A stretch of DNA of 64,000 bases from Halichondria panicea (lineage: Eukaryota > Porifera > Demospongiae > Suberitida > Halichondriidae): NCBI RefSeq assembly GCF_963675165.1, contig NC_087393.1, forward strand, positions 1,548,502 to 1,612,501, read 5' to 3'. The notes beneath the pieces were generated by a model. The model saw only the letters and a list, made by a program, of their open reading frames with translations. It had not been told where the DNA came from and made no database searches. Below are positions 23,001 to 35,388 of this stretch, piece after piece. The position numbers and the translations under genes were made by a program. The stretch's first letter is position 1. Every line of letters begins with the position of its first letter.

Positions 23001-25657
23001 GTGGCTAGCTAGCTAGCTAGACGTAATAGCAAGTTTTAGTAGGTTTGTAGATCCAGTAACTGATGCAGATACTATCTAAAGCTATCTGGACTGACTGGGC
23101 ATGTTCTCGACTTATTTCTCCTGCTGACCAACAGTCCCGATCCCACTACTGGATATGCCTCCAGCTGATCTGGCTTACTGGATGGGAAACTTTGTGCGCA
23201 AACTATATGGCAATGAGTATCTGGTTTGCTCTTTTGGAACGCTATGATATTTGAAGCACCTTTGATGAAACGATTATATGGATCTGGCTTAGGTACAGGT
23301 ACGTACATCTTCGAAGCAAGCTGAGTCTATTTCTCCAGACGAAAAAGCGATGCTATGGTCAAGTCAGCAATTCGGTACACTTACTACACATGAAACAAGT
23401 CGAAACGATAACATTCAACTTTCTAATACTTTTCAGCTTTGCTTGTATACGTATTCAATCTGCTTGTATTATTATTATAATTATGATTACATTCAGATTC
23501 AATCTGCTTGTATTATGGTTGTTTGATAAAAAGTGTGCATTAACAAACCTACTTAAAGCACACTTAACCAACTTAAAGCACACTTAAGTGTGGATTAAGT
23601 TATTTAATCCATGGTCACCTGACTGCTTTCAGATAAGCTGATTGGCTGGAGATCATGTGATCAGCACTAAGTAGGTATAATTTGCTAAACACAGGCTGAA
23701 ACACTCTATGAAAACTTATCCTGAACATGTAGAGGGCGACCACAATAATTAATTATAGACACATTTCACTTATTTTGTATGTACGTTTGTGTATGTTGTT
23801 TTGATAATCAATAACGCTTTTGTTTGTAGAAAGTCAGTATCATGAAAGATAAACTTTTCTCAGCTGCAAAGAAGATACCATCCCTGGGTAAGCCTCACAC
23901 ACCAACATAATCTGCTCCATTCACACAAATGTTCCCATTGTGTAGAATCACGGATCAGGGAGAAGGGAATACTTCGGAGAAATATAAACAAGTATATCCA
24001 TTACATTTTGGAGAACAAGAGTTATCTAATCAGCCTCAATAAAGGGTCAGTCATGTTTTATAATTATACTCACTTGCCTATTTCAATTTTGGCCCTCAAA
24101 CTGGAATAAATACTCCACTCCCAACGAACCTCTCAACATTATGAATATAATTGGCTTCTAAAGAATCACACCTGTATCAGTTCAATAGAAAGTAAATTGT
24201 ACCCCAGCAGATGTATTTGCACCTGGGTATATGTTATAGTTATTGACTGGTTGACTAGTAATTATGGCTTATAAACAACCAATGCCGAGGGCACAGCCCG
24301 AGGCTGAGGTTGTTTATAAACCATAATTACTAGGCAACCAGTCAACAACTGATTTATTTACTGCAAAAACAGCAAAACAGTCATTTGAACATCAGTGGAG
24401 ACAGTTAAACTTGCTCTCACAGCCTCAGAATTATGCAGTTAGAACAGTTACAGGCATAGAACTAGCAGTACTACTGTGGAGCTACATGAGCTAGCTAGCT
24501 AGGTTCAGCTAGCTGGAAGCCATGCATAAACTTTGACCAGACCCGCCCACCACTAAATGCAGCTGCGAGGTTTGTACGTACATGTAGGTAGCTAGCCTAG
24601 CTACGTACCTACCTGTACTGTAGCTCTGAACTAGTCTGTTATTGTCAACAACACCACAGTCTACTTGTAATCCTCTACTTCTGAGCCACAGCCTTGACTA
24701 CTGAGAAAGCACAGAGCAAGAATTTGACTACAGGCTTCAGCTAGCTCAGTTCAATACTGTCAAGCTTACACAACATTTTTGAATTTTTTTATTGCGTGCA
24801 ATCATAGATAATAGAGCACAGAAATCTCTATTATCTATGGTGCAATGTACCAAATTTTGTCAAGATGCATCATATCAATTCAAATCTGCTGAGGAAGTAG
24901 ATTATAAGAATAGTGCCTGGGGGAAGTAATTATATAATATAATTACTGGACATCACCTAGGATACGGACTGAATCAGTAAATAAATAAAATTATGTTGTC
25001 CAATCGGAAGTATTACCTGATTAAAGGCCAAGGCGTTTATTTTCTAACTGAACTTTCAGGGTGAGGCATTTAAACGAGACTGATGTCTCCCGCATTTAAT
25101 TGAGACCATAAAACCGGGCGATTAATATATACATGTTAGCTATAATTGCAGTTTTTCACTTTTAGAGAATCTAAAACCGATAATGAGTCGCCTGCTGAGG
25201 ATGAATCGAACATGGCTACTGAGCCCACCGCACCTAGTGGGGATATTTTCCCCAACATCATGTTACACCCCTCGACCAGAAGTAGACACAGACGGGAACA
25301 ACGTGCAATGGTCTCACCTACGGCATGTAGTGGTACCTCCCAGGAAGAAGAGAGATGTAGTGATCTGGACGATGCTGAACTCGATACGTACCTAGCAACC
25401 GATAAGGAGGTGGGCTATGTGGGGGGTAGCTGAATAGTTTGTGTAATACATAATTGCTATTTAAGTGCGACATTGTATATAGACTCGTATATACTACCTA
25501 TGTGTGATTTAAGGCGACCATAAGAGATACGTGCATACTAGCGTACAACTTAATAATTAACCCGAGCCCATAGAGTTACGGATTGTAGTATTATCATGTG
25601 AACTCTCTGTAGGTGAAGAAGAAGACACGTTACTTCAAGCGGCACCACATCATTTAG
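20010..25657 (+). CDS. BRF2: TFIIIB subunit BRF2 (RNA polymerase III initiation factor)
   Basis: Fifteen exons: 20010-20105, 20304-20386, 20648-20711, 20864-20932, 20990-21057, 21163-21220, 21279-21353, 21573-21694, 21958-21987, 22046-22121, 22323-22382, 23830-23887, 23946-24045, 25166-25409 and 25613-25657. They join in frame to 415 aa, close to the roughly 419 aa of vertebrate BRF2. BRF2 bridges TBP and RNA polymerase III at type 3 promoters such as U6. An N-terminal zinc ribbon (Cys12, Cys17/20, Cys34, Cys37) leads into the first cyclin repeat (IDKMGCDAHIRGAEL, KHVAAGLIYLALRRQG) and a second helical repeat. The C-terminus has the BRF2-type acidic helix (DLDDAELDTYLATDKEV) and a basic end. 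The donor of exon 2 is the least certain junction. Several MITEs lie in intron 11 and intron 13. Confidence 0.85.
20732..20785 (+). repeat. Dispersed TAGCCTCGATTCCAGGCC repeat
   Basis: CTAGCCTCGATTCCAGGCCG followed by GGCCTTGTGAAGGAGGCTAG, in BRF2 intron 3. This two-block arrangement is the standard form of the family in this window. Confidence 0.65.
22499..22756. repeat. MITE, BRF2 intron 11
   Basis: Inverted ends of about 33 bp, CAGGAGCCCATAAATAAGAG at the left and its reverse complement at the right. TATTAA occurs just outside each end and may be a target duplication. 258 bp, no open frame. Confidence 0.75.
22769..22929. repeat. Second MITE, BRF2 intron 11
   Basis: Ends TTTAGAACACACCTAGC and GCTAGGTGTGTTCTAAA are exact reverse complements. 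Inner words GTTTTAATCTG/CAGATTAAAAC and GAGGATGGCCTCG/GAGAGGCCATCCGA are also inverted. Lies 12 bp from the previous MITE. Confidence 0.75.
24244..24343. repeat. Palindromic element, BRF2 intron 13
   Basis: Arms of about 36 bp (GACTGGTTG, CTAGTAATTATGG, TTATAAACAACC) inverted around a 27-bp GC-rich centre. Confidence 0.7.
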
Positions 25658-25914
25658 GACTGAATTAAACTTCTTCCTTAGTTTCAGCAATAATGACATT
25701 ATTATTGTCTAGTAATTTTTATGCATTTATCGTTGGCTATTGATCATCATCATATTTATCAATTTTGTTGTATTAACACTATAGTGGAGGAGCCAAGTAA
25801 CAATTTAAAAAACTTCTAACGATGTTGTGTCAGCTACTTAGTCATGCATGTACAGCTACTAACTAACTATACATGCATACAATGAAAGCATTCTGGAGTA
25901 TTCAGGTATGTCTC

Positions 25915-28847
25915 TCACATGCCCAGGATCTTCTTGCCCCAGGCTACAATAGTGTCAGTGTCCACCACATCGTTCACAGTGGATCCAACGTCGTAGCCCA
26001 TGCTCTGATACTCGGTCAGCGAGAACATCTTATCTTTGCACTTGATATAAATGTCCTTGTTCGGGGTGTAAAACTGGTTATTCGCTGTAAATGGAACTAA
26101 TCCTTTCAATGAGTTGTCAGGATTGCAACTTCCAAACTCGTAAATGTTCGGGTTTCCAAGGACGCAGGAATTGTTAGACCACACCTCACCCCAACCAGAA
26201 GGGAGATCCCCAGTAGAGGCACCGTCACTATTAGCGCAAAAAGGCTTAGAGAAAAATCCCCCAACACCCTCCTCCACAAAGCTGTGCGCCGCATCAGGAT
26301 AGATGTATAGGTTGTACTTAACTACTTTTGTGTGTCCAAGGTAGTTCTTGTACCCTCCATAAATGAGAAAATTGTACGTGTCGTAATAATAGCAAGAGCC
26401 ATCGTCATGGTCTATTGGCCACGTGGAGTGATAGTTATTGATGAAAAAGTTTTGCGTCAGGTTAGTAGTGGCTGGTTGTAGAGACGGAGTAATTCCGTCG
26501 TTCACCTTTGTGAGATATGGTTGTCTGTCCCACGAATTAAATGGTCCATGATCGCCAGTCTCGCGAACCATGTTGAAACCCAGGTTATGAACTACATTGT
26601 GACCTCCTCCGAATCCGTCATTAAAATTGATACCAGCTCGAGGTCCATTGAATAACACATTGTTAGAGAATGTTGTTTGAGCAGTGAGAGCCTGAATGTA
26701 TGCTGAAGTTTGCTTGCCAAATATTCCAATCTCTCGCATTACATTGTTAGCAATAACATTTCCACGAGGTTGGTTGCCATTTGTTCCATCAATCAATTCT
26801 GTTGAGCCAACCGAAGCAATTGCGCTGTCACCCGTGAAAAAGAATTCATTATTTTTTATGAGAGTCTTTCTTATGTAATTGCTAAGAAAAATACCATTTC
26901 CACCAGGTGAATCAAATCGACAACTATGAATTGTTAGACCCTCGACACCTTCTGCAAACACAGCCCCTCCTCTGTGAATGGACCAGTCTCCTCCGCTGGG
27001 GACCTCGTACGAATCAAAATACGTCGGTTGAGTGTGAGCAAATGTAATGTTCATGAAAGTAATGTTGTAAACGGGTGAGTCCATTGATCCTTGCACATTG
27101 AATAGCCTCTTGAGTACAGTACCGACACCACTAGTAGGCAAAGTGCTGTTTGGATAAAGGTAGAGTTTCATTTCCGTTTCATTGTAAAACCATTCTCCAG
27201 GAGCATCCAATTCTTCAAAAATATTCTCCACATACCATTCAGCACCTGTTAAACAGCCTCTGGCCTCTTGATAGCCACCATAGTCAAACTGAATCTCTCG
27301 CTTGGTGTTGTCTCTTCCTTTCACTGCAAACTGCCAGTTCCCCCAGTGTCCACAGTGAAACGCATGTATCACTCCTGTTTCTGGATGTGTCCATGTGCGA
27401 TTAACGAATCCTTCCTGAGCAGAGTAAACCAGCCCCGTTGAGATGATGTATGTTGAACCACCCCCTCCAGTAGGATGCGTCGTGCCCCAGTAGGATTGTG
27501 GGGGGTTGAAAACAGCCACGGGCCCTCCAATCCCGATCTGAAACTGTGGGAAATGTGTCCCATTTCTTTCTGGACTTTCAATATGTATCTCTTCAGGTTT
27601 CCCTCTGTTCTGTGGTGGCATCCAGGTATCAGCTTTGGACACGTAGCCAGTCGGATTGGTGTGGAGACCCATGGTTTCTGGATTTCCATCAGGATATCGA
27701 GCACGCACAGCTCTTTGTCCATTTAGGAATAACGAAGTGAAAGGAATTGGGGCTTGCTTGCTGAGGTCTGCCACCATTATGTTGAGTTTCTTGCCACTGA
27801 TGTGACCTTGATCTGTTGTAGGTACCCATAGTCCATCAGCTCTGAAGTAGCACATCTTTGCAAAGGCTCCTGTTGAAGGCCCATGCCATGTGTAAGCAAA
27901 GCAAGTGTTTTCCTGTGCACACGCTTTTTGGCAGTCATCAGAACTGTTCATACTGCCAACAAATGTTGCCATTGAACTACTATCACCTGGATTTGAAACT
28001 GCCCCATTGATAGCATTTATTCCGTTCATCTGTGGTTCCATTCTGTTTACATATTGGTTCCACTGGAAAGTGTATTGTTTTCCTCCACTTATGAGTGTTG
28101 GCTTCGATTTATCTCCTTGAATGGTAAGGTGGCTATCATCATGTCCTAGATCAAGTGTATCAGTTAGGTAGTAATCTCCGGGGGCCAGTATAATCATTCC
28201 TTCGTCTGTTAGCTTGGTCTTTTGACCTCGATACAAGTCGACAGCATGGTAAACAGTTTTCACTGGTTTGTCAGAAGTTCCAGGGTTGTTGTCATCTCCA
28301 CTGTTAGAGTCAACATAAACAGTAATGTCAGGATTGCTACTTTTCAGAGCTTTATTTTCAGACAGGAGAGGTTTTTTGGAGCTTTTTGGAACTGGTGAAA
28401 TGTTACAAGCTGCTAATTGCAGTGCATCGTAGGCGTAATGTACTTGACTGTTAGGCTGCAAAAAAATCCATAAATGTTCTGACTTTCTGGAGAGAATAGG
28501 ATAGTATAGACTAATTTGTTATTATTATGGTAAATGGTGGAGCTCATCATCTATATATATATATACTGGTTATAGAATACTCAGATCTATCTACCACAAA
28601 TGTGAAATACACCTTAATCCAGCCTTAATCCAATATAGCTACCTAGATCTAGTTAGATCTATACCTGTTGAGTTAGAAGTTGGTTGGCAAAGTCCCAAGC
28701 CAGCTCCTTGACGGCACAGTCGAGCTTTGGGTCCACATTGACAGGCTTAGCACTGGCTCTCGGTAGAGGGGAGCCACCAGAGCCTGTACACTGCACCTCT
28801 TGCAAGGCAAAGAGTAAGCTGCACACAATAAGTGGATTTAGTTTCAT
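25915..28847 (-). CDS. Secreted parallel beta-helix protein, copy A
   Basis: Two exons on the minus strand: 28847-28665 (61 codons) and 28455-25915, 907 aa in all, phase 0 intron. Exon 1 encodes a signal peptide (hydrophobic LIVCSLLFALQ, cleavage likely near VQC/TG) and the conserved PVNVDPKLDC block. In exon 2 come a DITVYVDSNSGDDNNPGT start typical of pectin-lyase-fold repeats, a Cys cluster (DDCQKACAQENTCFAYTW, MCYF) resembling a PAN/Apple domain, and then a long right-handed beta-helix (IHSCRFDSPGGNGIFLSN, NNEFFFTGDSAIASVG, RGNVIANNVM). Many NxS/T sequons fit secretion. Substrate is unknown; the fold is common to polysaccharide lyases, hydrolases and adhesins. First of five tandem copies. 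Confidence 0.85.
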
Positions 28848-28930
28848 GCTTTCAAATGCACTGTTTGTATACAGTATGGATCCAGAGCTGCATCATTCTA
28901 GATTCATTAGAGTCTAGACTATCATGTGAC

Positions 28931-28950
28931 TGGAAAAGAGGGGTGGGGCT
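28931..28950 (-). promoter_or_regulatory. CACCC-box-like motif upstream of copy A
   Basis: AGCCCCACCCCTCTTTTCCA on the coding strand, 84 bp before the ATG. Retained upstream of all five copies even where the surrounding sequence has diverged; matches the KLF/Sp-type CACCC box. Confidence 0.5.
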
Positions 28951-29296
28951 GTGTTTTGCAGAATTTGACTAATTATAGCTACTGAGGATTAGAGGTCCTT
29001 AGTTGAATGCTATTCATTTACCTCAGCATAATTATCTCTATACATCTAGATCTAGCTATACACATATTTGTAGCTTACCATACTTCCTAGCCTCGATTCC
29101 AGGCTGAGGCGGCCTTGTGAAGGAGGCTACATGCTTCCATGAAATAGTATACTTTGTAACAATATTATTTTGTGCATAAAACAGATGATTACATAGGTGG
29201 AGCCATCTGAAGTAACAATACAATCATTTTTTCAGTAGCTAGATCTAGTGCTGCTAAAGTTAATATTAAAATGTACTTTATTTATTAAAAGCACCA
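28951..29296. other. Spacer between copies A and B
   Basis: No gene. Holds one TAGCCTCGATTCCAGGC dispersed repeat (29088-29129). The GGTGGAGCCATCTGAAGTAA block near 29195 is conserved in the spacers after copies B/C, D and E. Confidence 0.6.
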
Positions 29297-32171
29297 TCAC
29301 ATGCCCAGGATCTCTTTGCCCCAGGCTACAATAGTGTCAGTGTCCACCACATCGCTCACAGTGGATCCAATGTCATAGCCCATGCTCTGAAACTCGGCCA
29401 GCGAGAAGTTTTTGTTTTTACACTTGATATAAATGTCTTTGTTTGGGGTGTAAAACTTGTTGTTTGATGTAAATGGAACTATTCCTTTTAGTGACTTGTC
29501 AGGATCGCAACTTACGAAATCATAAACGTTCGGATTTCCAATGATGCAGGAATTGTTAGACCACATCTCACCCCAGCCAAGAATATCAATTGAGGCACCG
29601 TGACTAAAAGCACAGAAGGGAATAACTATAGTTTTTCCAATACTTTCCTCCACTAAGCTGTGCACCGCATCAGGATAGATATATAAGTTGTACTTGACCA
29701 CTTTTGTGCGTCCAAAGTGGCTTTTGGAACCTCCATAAATGAGAAAATTGTACGTGTCGTAATAGTAGCAAGAGCCATCGTCATGGTCTATTGGGAAAGC
29801 AGAGTGATAGTTATTTATGAGAAAGTTCTGTGTCAGATTAGTAGTGGCTGGTTGTAGAGACGGAGTCATTCCATCCTTCACCTTTGTGAGATATGGTTGT
29901 CTGTCCCACGAGTTAAATGGTCCATGATCGCCAGTCTCGCGAACCATGTTGAAACCCAGGTTATGAACTACATTGTGACCTCCTCCAAATCCATCATTAA
30001 AATTAATACCAGCTCGAGGTCCATTGAAGAACACATTGTTAGAGAAAGTAGTTTGAGCAGTGAGAGCCTGAATGTATGCTGAAGTTTGCTTGCCGAATAT
30101 TCCAATCTCTCGCATCACATTGTTGGCAATAAGATTTCCACGGGGTTGGTTGCCATTTGTTCCATCGATTAATTGTGTTAAGCCAACCGAAGCAATTGCG
30201 CTGTCACCCGTGAAAAAGAATTCATTATTTTTTATGAGAGTCTTTCTTATGTAATTGCTAAGAAAAATGCCATTTCCACCAGGTGAGTCAAACCGACAGC
30301 TGTGAATTGTTAGACCCTCAACACCTTCTGCAAACACAGCCCCTTCTCTGTGAATGGACCAGTCTCCTCCGCTGGGAACCTCGTACAAATCTAAATACGT
30401 GGGTTGAGTGTGAGCAAATGTAATGTTCATAAAAGCAATGTTGTAAACGGGCGAGTCCATTGATCCTTGTACATTGACTAGCCTCTTGAGTACAGTTCCG
30501 ACACCACTAGTAGGCAAAGTGCTGTTTGGATAAAGGTAGAGTTTCATTTCCGTTTCATTGTAAAACCATTCTCCAGGAGCGTCTAACTCTTCGAAAATGT
30601 TTTCCACATACCATTCAGCACCTGTTAAACATCCTCTGGCCTCTTGATAGCCACCATAGTCAAACTGAATCTCTCGCTTGGTGTTGTCTCTTCCTTTCAC
30701 TGCAAACTGCCAGTTTCCCCAATGTTTACAGTGAAACGCATGAACTACTCCTGTTTCTGGATGTGTCCATGTGCGATTAACGAATCCTTCCTGAGCAGAA
30801 TAAACCAGCCCCGTTGAGATAATGTATGTTGAACCACCCCCTCCAGTAGGATGCGTTGTACCCCAGTAAGATTGTGGGGGATTAAAAACAGCCACGGGCC
30901 CACCAATCCCGATCTGAAACTGTGGGAAATGTGTTCCATTTCTTTCTGGACTCTCAATATGTATCTCTTCAGATTTCCCTTTGTTTTGTGGTGGCATCCA
31001 GGAATCAGCTTTGGATACGTAGCCAGTCGGGTTCGTGTGGAGACCCATGGTTTCTGGGTTGCCATCAGGATATCGAGCACGCACAGCTCTTCGTCCATTT
31101 ATGAATAACGAGGTGAAAGGAATCGGGGCTTGCTTGCTGAGGTCTGCCACCATTATGTTGAGTTTCTTGCCACTGATACAACCTTGATCTGTTGTAGGTA
31201 CCCATAGTCCATCAGCTCTGAAGTAGCACATGTTAGCAAAGGCTCCTGTTGAAGGCCCATGCCATGTGTAGGCAAAGCAAGTGTTTTCCTGGGCACACGC
31301 TTTCTGGCACTCGTCAGAACTGTTCATACTGCTAACAAATGTTGCCATGTAACTACTGTCACCCGGATTTAATACTGCCCCATTGATAGCATTTATTCCG
31401 TTCATCTGTGGTTCCATTCTGTGTATGAATTGGTCCCACTGAAAAGTGTATTGTTTTCCTCCACTTATGAGTGTTGGCTCCGATTTATCTCCTTGCATGG
31501 TAAGGTGGCTATCATCATGTCCTAGATCAAGTGTATCAGTTAGGTAGTAATCTCCGGGGGCCAGTATAATCATTCCTTCGTCTGTCAGCTTGGTCTTTTG
31601 ACCTCGATACAAGTCGACAGCATGGTAAACAGTTTTCACTGGTTTGTCAGAAGTTCCAGGGTTGTTGTCATCTCCATTGTTAGAGTCAGCATAAATAGTT
31701 ATGTCAGCCTTGTTATTTTTTAGAACTTTATTTTCAGACAGGAGAGGTTTTTTGGAGCTCTTTGGAACTGGTGGAATGTTACAAGCTGCTAATTGCAGTG
31801 CATCGTAGGCATAATGTACTTGACTGTTTGGCTGCAAAAAATAAAAAATGGATTCCACAAACTACTAGATCCCTGTCTCTTTAATTAATATAGTCTACTG
31901 TTAAATACACCCATTGTAAATCAATCTATTAAGCTCAATATACAAATGTTAGATACACCTTAATCCTTAGATCCAGTATATCTACCTGTTCAGTCAGAAG
32001 TTGGTTGCCAAAGTCCCAAGCTAGCTCCTTGATGGCACAGTCAAGCTTTGGGTCCACATTGACAGGCTTAGCACTGGCTCTCGGTAGAGGGGAGCCACCA
32101 GAGCCTGCACACAGCACCTTTTGCAAGGCAAAGAGTAAGCTGAACACGATAAGTGGATCTAGTAGCTTCAT
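29297..32171 (-). CDS. Secreted parallel beta-helix protein, copy B
   Basis: Exons 32171-31986 and 31831-29297 give 906 aa. Same architecture as copy A: signal peptide (PLIVFSLLFALQKVLC), PVNVDPKLDC block, Cys cluster (DECQKACAQENTC), beta-helix and a conserved end (TIVAWGKEILGM). It belongs with copies D and E by shared replacements: WDQFIHRMEP (with E), KSHFGRTKVV and ILGWGEMWSNNSC. In this group the segment near residue 815 is shorter and differently ordered than in A and C. Separated from copy C by a spacer of about 200 bp. Confidence 0.85.
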
Positions 32172-32209
32172 GCTGCTGCCAGCTTATGTTTGCAGATTTA
32201 TTATACGAT

Positions 32210-32229
32210 TGGAAAAGAGGGGTGGGGCT
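32210..32229 (-). promoter_or_regulatory. CACCC-box-like motif upstream of copy B
   Basis: AGCCCCACCCCTCTTTTCCA on the coding strand, 39 bp before the ATG. Confidence 0.5.
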
Positions 32230-32371
32230 CTTGTGCAGAATTATTATGAAACACATTGATGTGTGGAGTCATCTCAACATAATAACTAAATCTAAATCTA
32301 GAATCTATTTGATCTATCATTTTGTTACAGTAATAGTTCTACTATCTTTGGAAATTTGTTTTTTCTCTACC

Positions 32372-35296
32372 TCACATGCCTAGGATCTTCTTGCCCCAGG
32401 CTACAATAGTGTCAGTGTCCACCACATCGTTCACAGTGGATCCAACGTCGTAGCCCATGCTCTGATACTCGATCAGCGAAAAGTTCTTATCTTTGCATTT
32501 GATATAAATGTCTTTGTTTGGGGCATAAAACTGGTTGTTTGATGTAAATGGAACTATTCCTTTTAGTGACTTGTCAGGATCGCAACTTCCAAATTCATAA
32601 ATGTTCGGATTTCCAATGATACAGGAATTGTTAGACCACACCTCACCCCAGCCGGACGGGAGAGTTTCGAGTGAGGCACCGTTGCTAGTAGCACAGAAGG
32701 GCTTGGAGAAGAATCCATCAACACCTTCTAACATCAAGCTGTGCACTGCGTCAGGATATATATACAGGTTGTACTTGACTACTTTTGTGTGTCCAAGGTA
32801 GTTCTTGTAGCCTCCATATATGAGGAAATTGTACGTGTCGTAATAGTAACAGGAGCCATCGTCATGATCTATTGGGAAAGTGGAGTGATAGTTATTTATG
32901 AGAAAGTTTTGCGTCAGATTAGTAGTGGCTGGTTGTAGAGACGGAGTCATTCCATCCTTCACCTTTGTGAGATATGGTTGTCTGTCCCACGAGTTAAATG
33001 GTCCATGATCGCCAGTCTCGCGAACCATGTTGAAACCCAGGTTACGAACTACATTGTGACCTCCTCCGAGTCCGTCATTAAAATTGATACCAGCTCGAGG
33101 TCCATTGAAGAACACATTGTTAGAGAATGTAGTTTGAGCAGTGAGAGCCTGAATGTATGCTGAAGTTTGCTTGCCGAATATTCCAATCTCTCGCATCACA
33201 TTGTTGGCAATAACATTTCCACGAGGTTGGTTGCCATTTGTTCCATCGATTAATTGTGTTGAGCCAACCGAAGCAATTGCGCTGTCACCTGTGAGAAAAA
33301 ATTCATTATTTTTAATGCTAGTGTTCCTCATGTAGTTGCTAAGGAAGATGGCGTTTCCACCAGGTGAGTCAAATCGACAGCTGTGAATTGTTAAACTCTC
33401 GACACCTTCTGCAAACACAGCCCCTCCTCTGTGAATGGACCAGTCTCCTCCGCTGGGAACCTCGTACGAATCAAAATACGTTGGTTGAGTGTGAGCAAAT
33501 GTAATATTCACGAAGGCAATATCAGAGACGGGTAAATCCATTGATCCTTTTACATTGAATAGTCTCTTGAGAACAGTTCCTATACCATTTGTAGGTAAAG
33601 TGCCATTTGGATAAAGATAAAGTTTCATTTCCGTTTCATTGTAAAACCATTCTCCAGGAGCGTCCAACTCTTCAAAAATGTTCTCAACGTACCATTCAGC
33701 ACCTCTTTTACAGCCTCTGGCCTCTTGATACCCACCATAGTCAAACTGAATCTCTCGCTTGGTGTTGTCCCTTCCTTTCACTGCAAACTGCCAGTTTCCC
33801 CAGTGTCCACAGTGAAACGCATGTATTACTCCCGTTTCTGGATGTGTCCATGTGCGATTAACGAATCCTTCCTGAGTAGAGTAAACCAGCCCCGTTGAGA
33901 TGATGTATGTTGAACCACCCCCTCCAGTGGGATGCGTCGTACCCCAGTAAGACTCTGGGGGGTCAAAAACAGATACAGGCCCACCAATTCCAATTTGAAA
34001 CTGTGGGAAATGTGTTCCATTTCTTTCTGGACTTTCAATATGTATCTCTTCAGGTTTGCCTTTATTTTGTGGTGGCATCCAGGAATCAGCTTTGGACACG
34101 TAGCCAGTCGGATTTGTGTGGAGACCCATAGTTTCTGGGTTCCCATCTGGATATCGAGCACGCACAGCTCTTCGTCCATTTATAAATAACGAGGTGAAAG
34201 GAGTTGGGGCTTGCTTGCTGAGGTCTGCCACCATTATGTTGAGTTTCTTGCCACTGATGTGACCTTGGTCTGTTGTGGGTACCCATAGTCCATCAGCTCT
34301 GAAGTAGCACATCTTTGCAAAGGCTCCTGTTGAAGGCCCATGCCATGTGTAGGCAAAGCAAGTGTTTTCCTGGGCACACGCGTTTTGGCAGTCATCAGCA
34401 CTGTTCATACTGCCAAAAAATGTTGCCATTGAACTACTATCACCTGGATTTAAAACTGCCCCATTGATAGCATTTATTCCGTTCATCTGTGGTTCCATTC
34501 TTTTTACATATTGGTTCCACTGGAAAGTGTATTGTTTTCCTCCACTTATGAGTGTTGGCTTCGATTTATCTCCTTGAATGGTAAGGTGGCTATCATCATG
34601 TCCTAGATCAAGTGTATCAGTTAGGTAGTAATCTCCGGGGGCCAGTATAATCATTCCTTCGTCTGTCAGCTTGGTCTTTTGACCTCGATACAAGTCGACA
34701 GCATGGTAAACAGTTTTCACTGGTTTGTCAGAAGTTCCAGGGTTGTTGTCATCTCCACTGTTAGAGTCAACATAAACAGTAATGTCAGGATTGCTACTTT
34801 TCAGAGCTTTATTTTCAGACAGGAGAGGTTTTTTGGAGCTTTTTGGAACTGGTGGAATGTTACAAGTTGCTAATTGCAGTGCATCGTAGGCGTAATGTAC
34901 TTGACTGTTTGGCTGCAAAAAAATTCATAAATGTTCTGACTTTCTGGAGAGAGTAGGATAGTATAGACTAATTTGTTATTATTATGGTAAATGGTGGAGC
35001 TCATCATCTATATACTGGTTATAAAATACTCAGATCTATCTACCACAAATGTGAAATACACCTTAGTCTAACCTTAATCCAATATAGCTACCTAGATCTA
35101 GTTAGATCTGTACCTGTTCAGTTAGAAGTTGGTTGGCAAAGTCCCAAGCCAGCTCCTTGACGGCACAGTCGAGCTTTGGGTCCACATTGACAGGCTTAGC
35201 ACTGGCTCTCGGTAGAGGGGAGCCACCAGAGCCTGTACACTGCACCTTTTGCAAGGCAAAGAGTAAGCTGCACACAATAAGTAGATTTAGTTTCAT
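32372..35296 (-). CDS. Secreted parallel beta-helix protein, copy C
   Basis: Exons 35296-35114 and 34912-32372 give 907 aa. An in-frame ATG three codons upstream (35305) is possible; 35296 is chosen because it aligns with copies A and B. Domain order is as in copy A. It groups with A by KSSNPDITVYVDS and the LPSGWGEVWSNNSC segment, but has private changes (SVFDPPESYW, NGTLPTNGIGTVL, KGSMDLPVSDIAF). The open frame is undamaged. Confidence 0.85.
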
Positions 35297-35368
35297 GCTT
35301 TGCAATAGTGACTGCAGAGACTGTATCCAGAGCTAGCTGCATCTAGATTCATTAGACTATCATGTGAC

Positions 35369-35388
35369 TGGAAAAGAGGGGTGGGGCT
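35369..35388 (-). promoter_or_regulatory. CACCC-box-like motif upstream of copy C
   Basis: AGCCCCACCCCTCTTTTCCA on the coding strand, 73 bp before the ATG. Confidence 0.5.
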
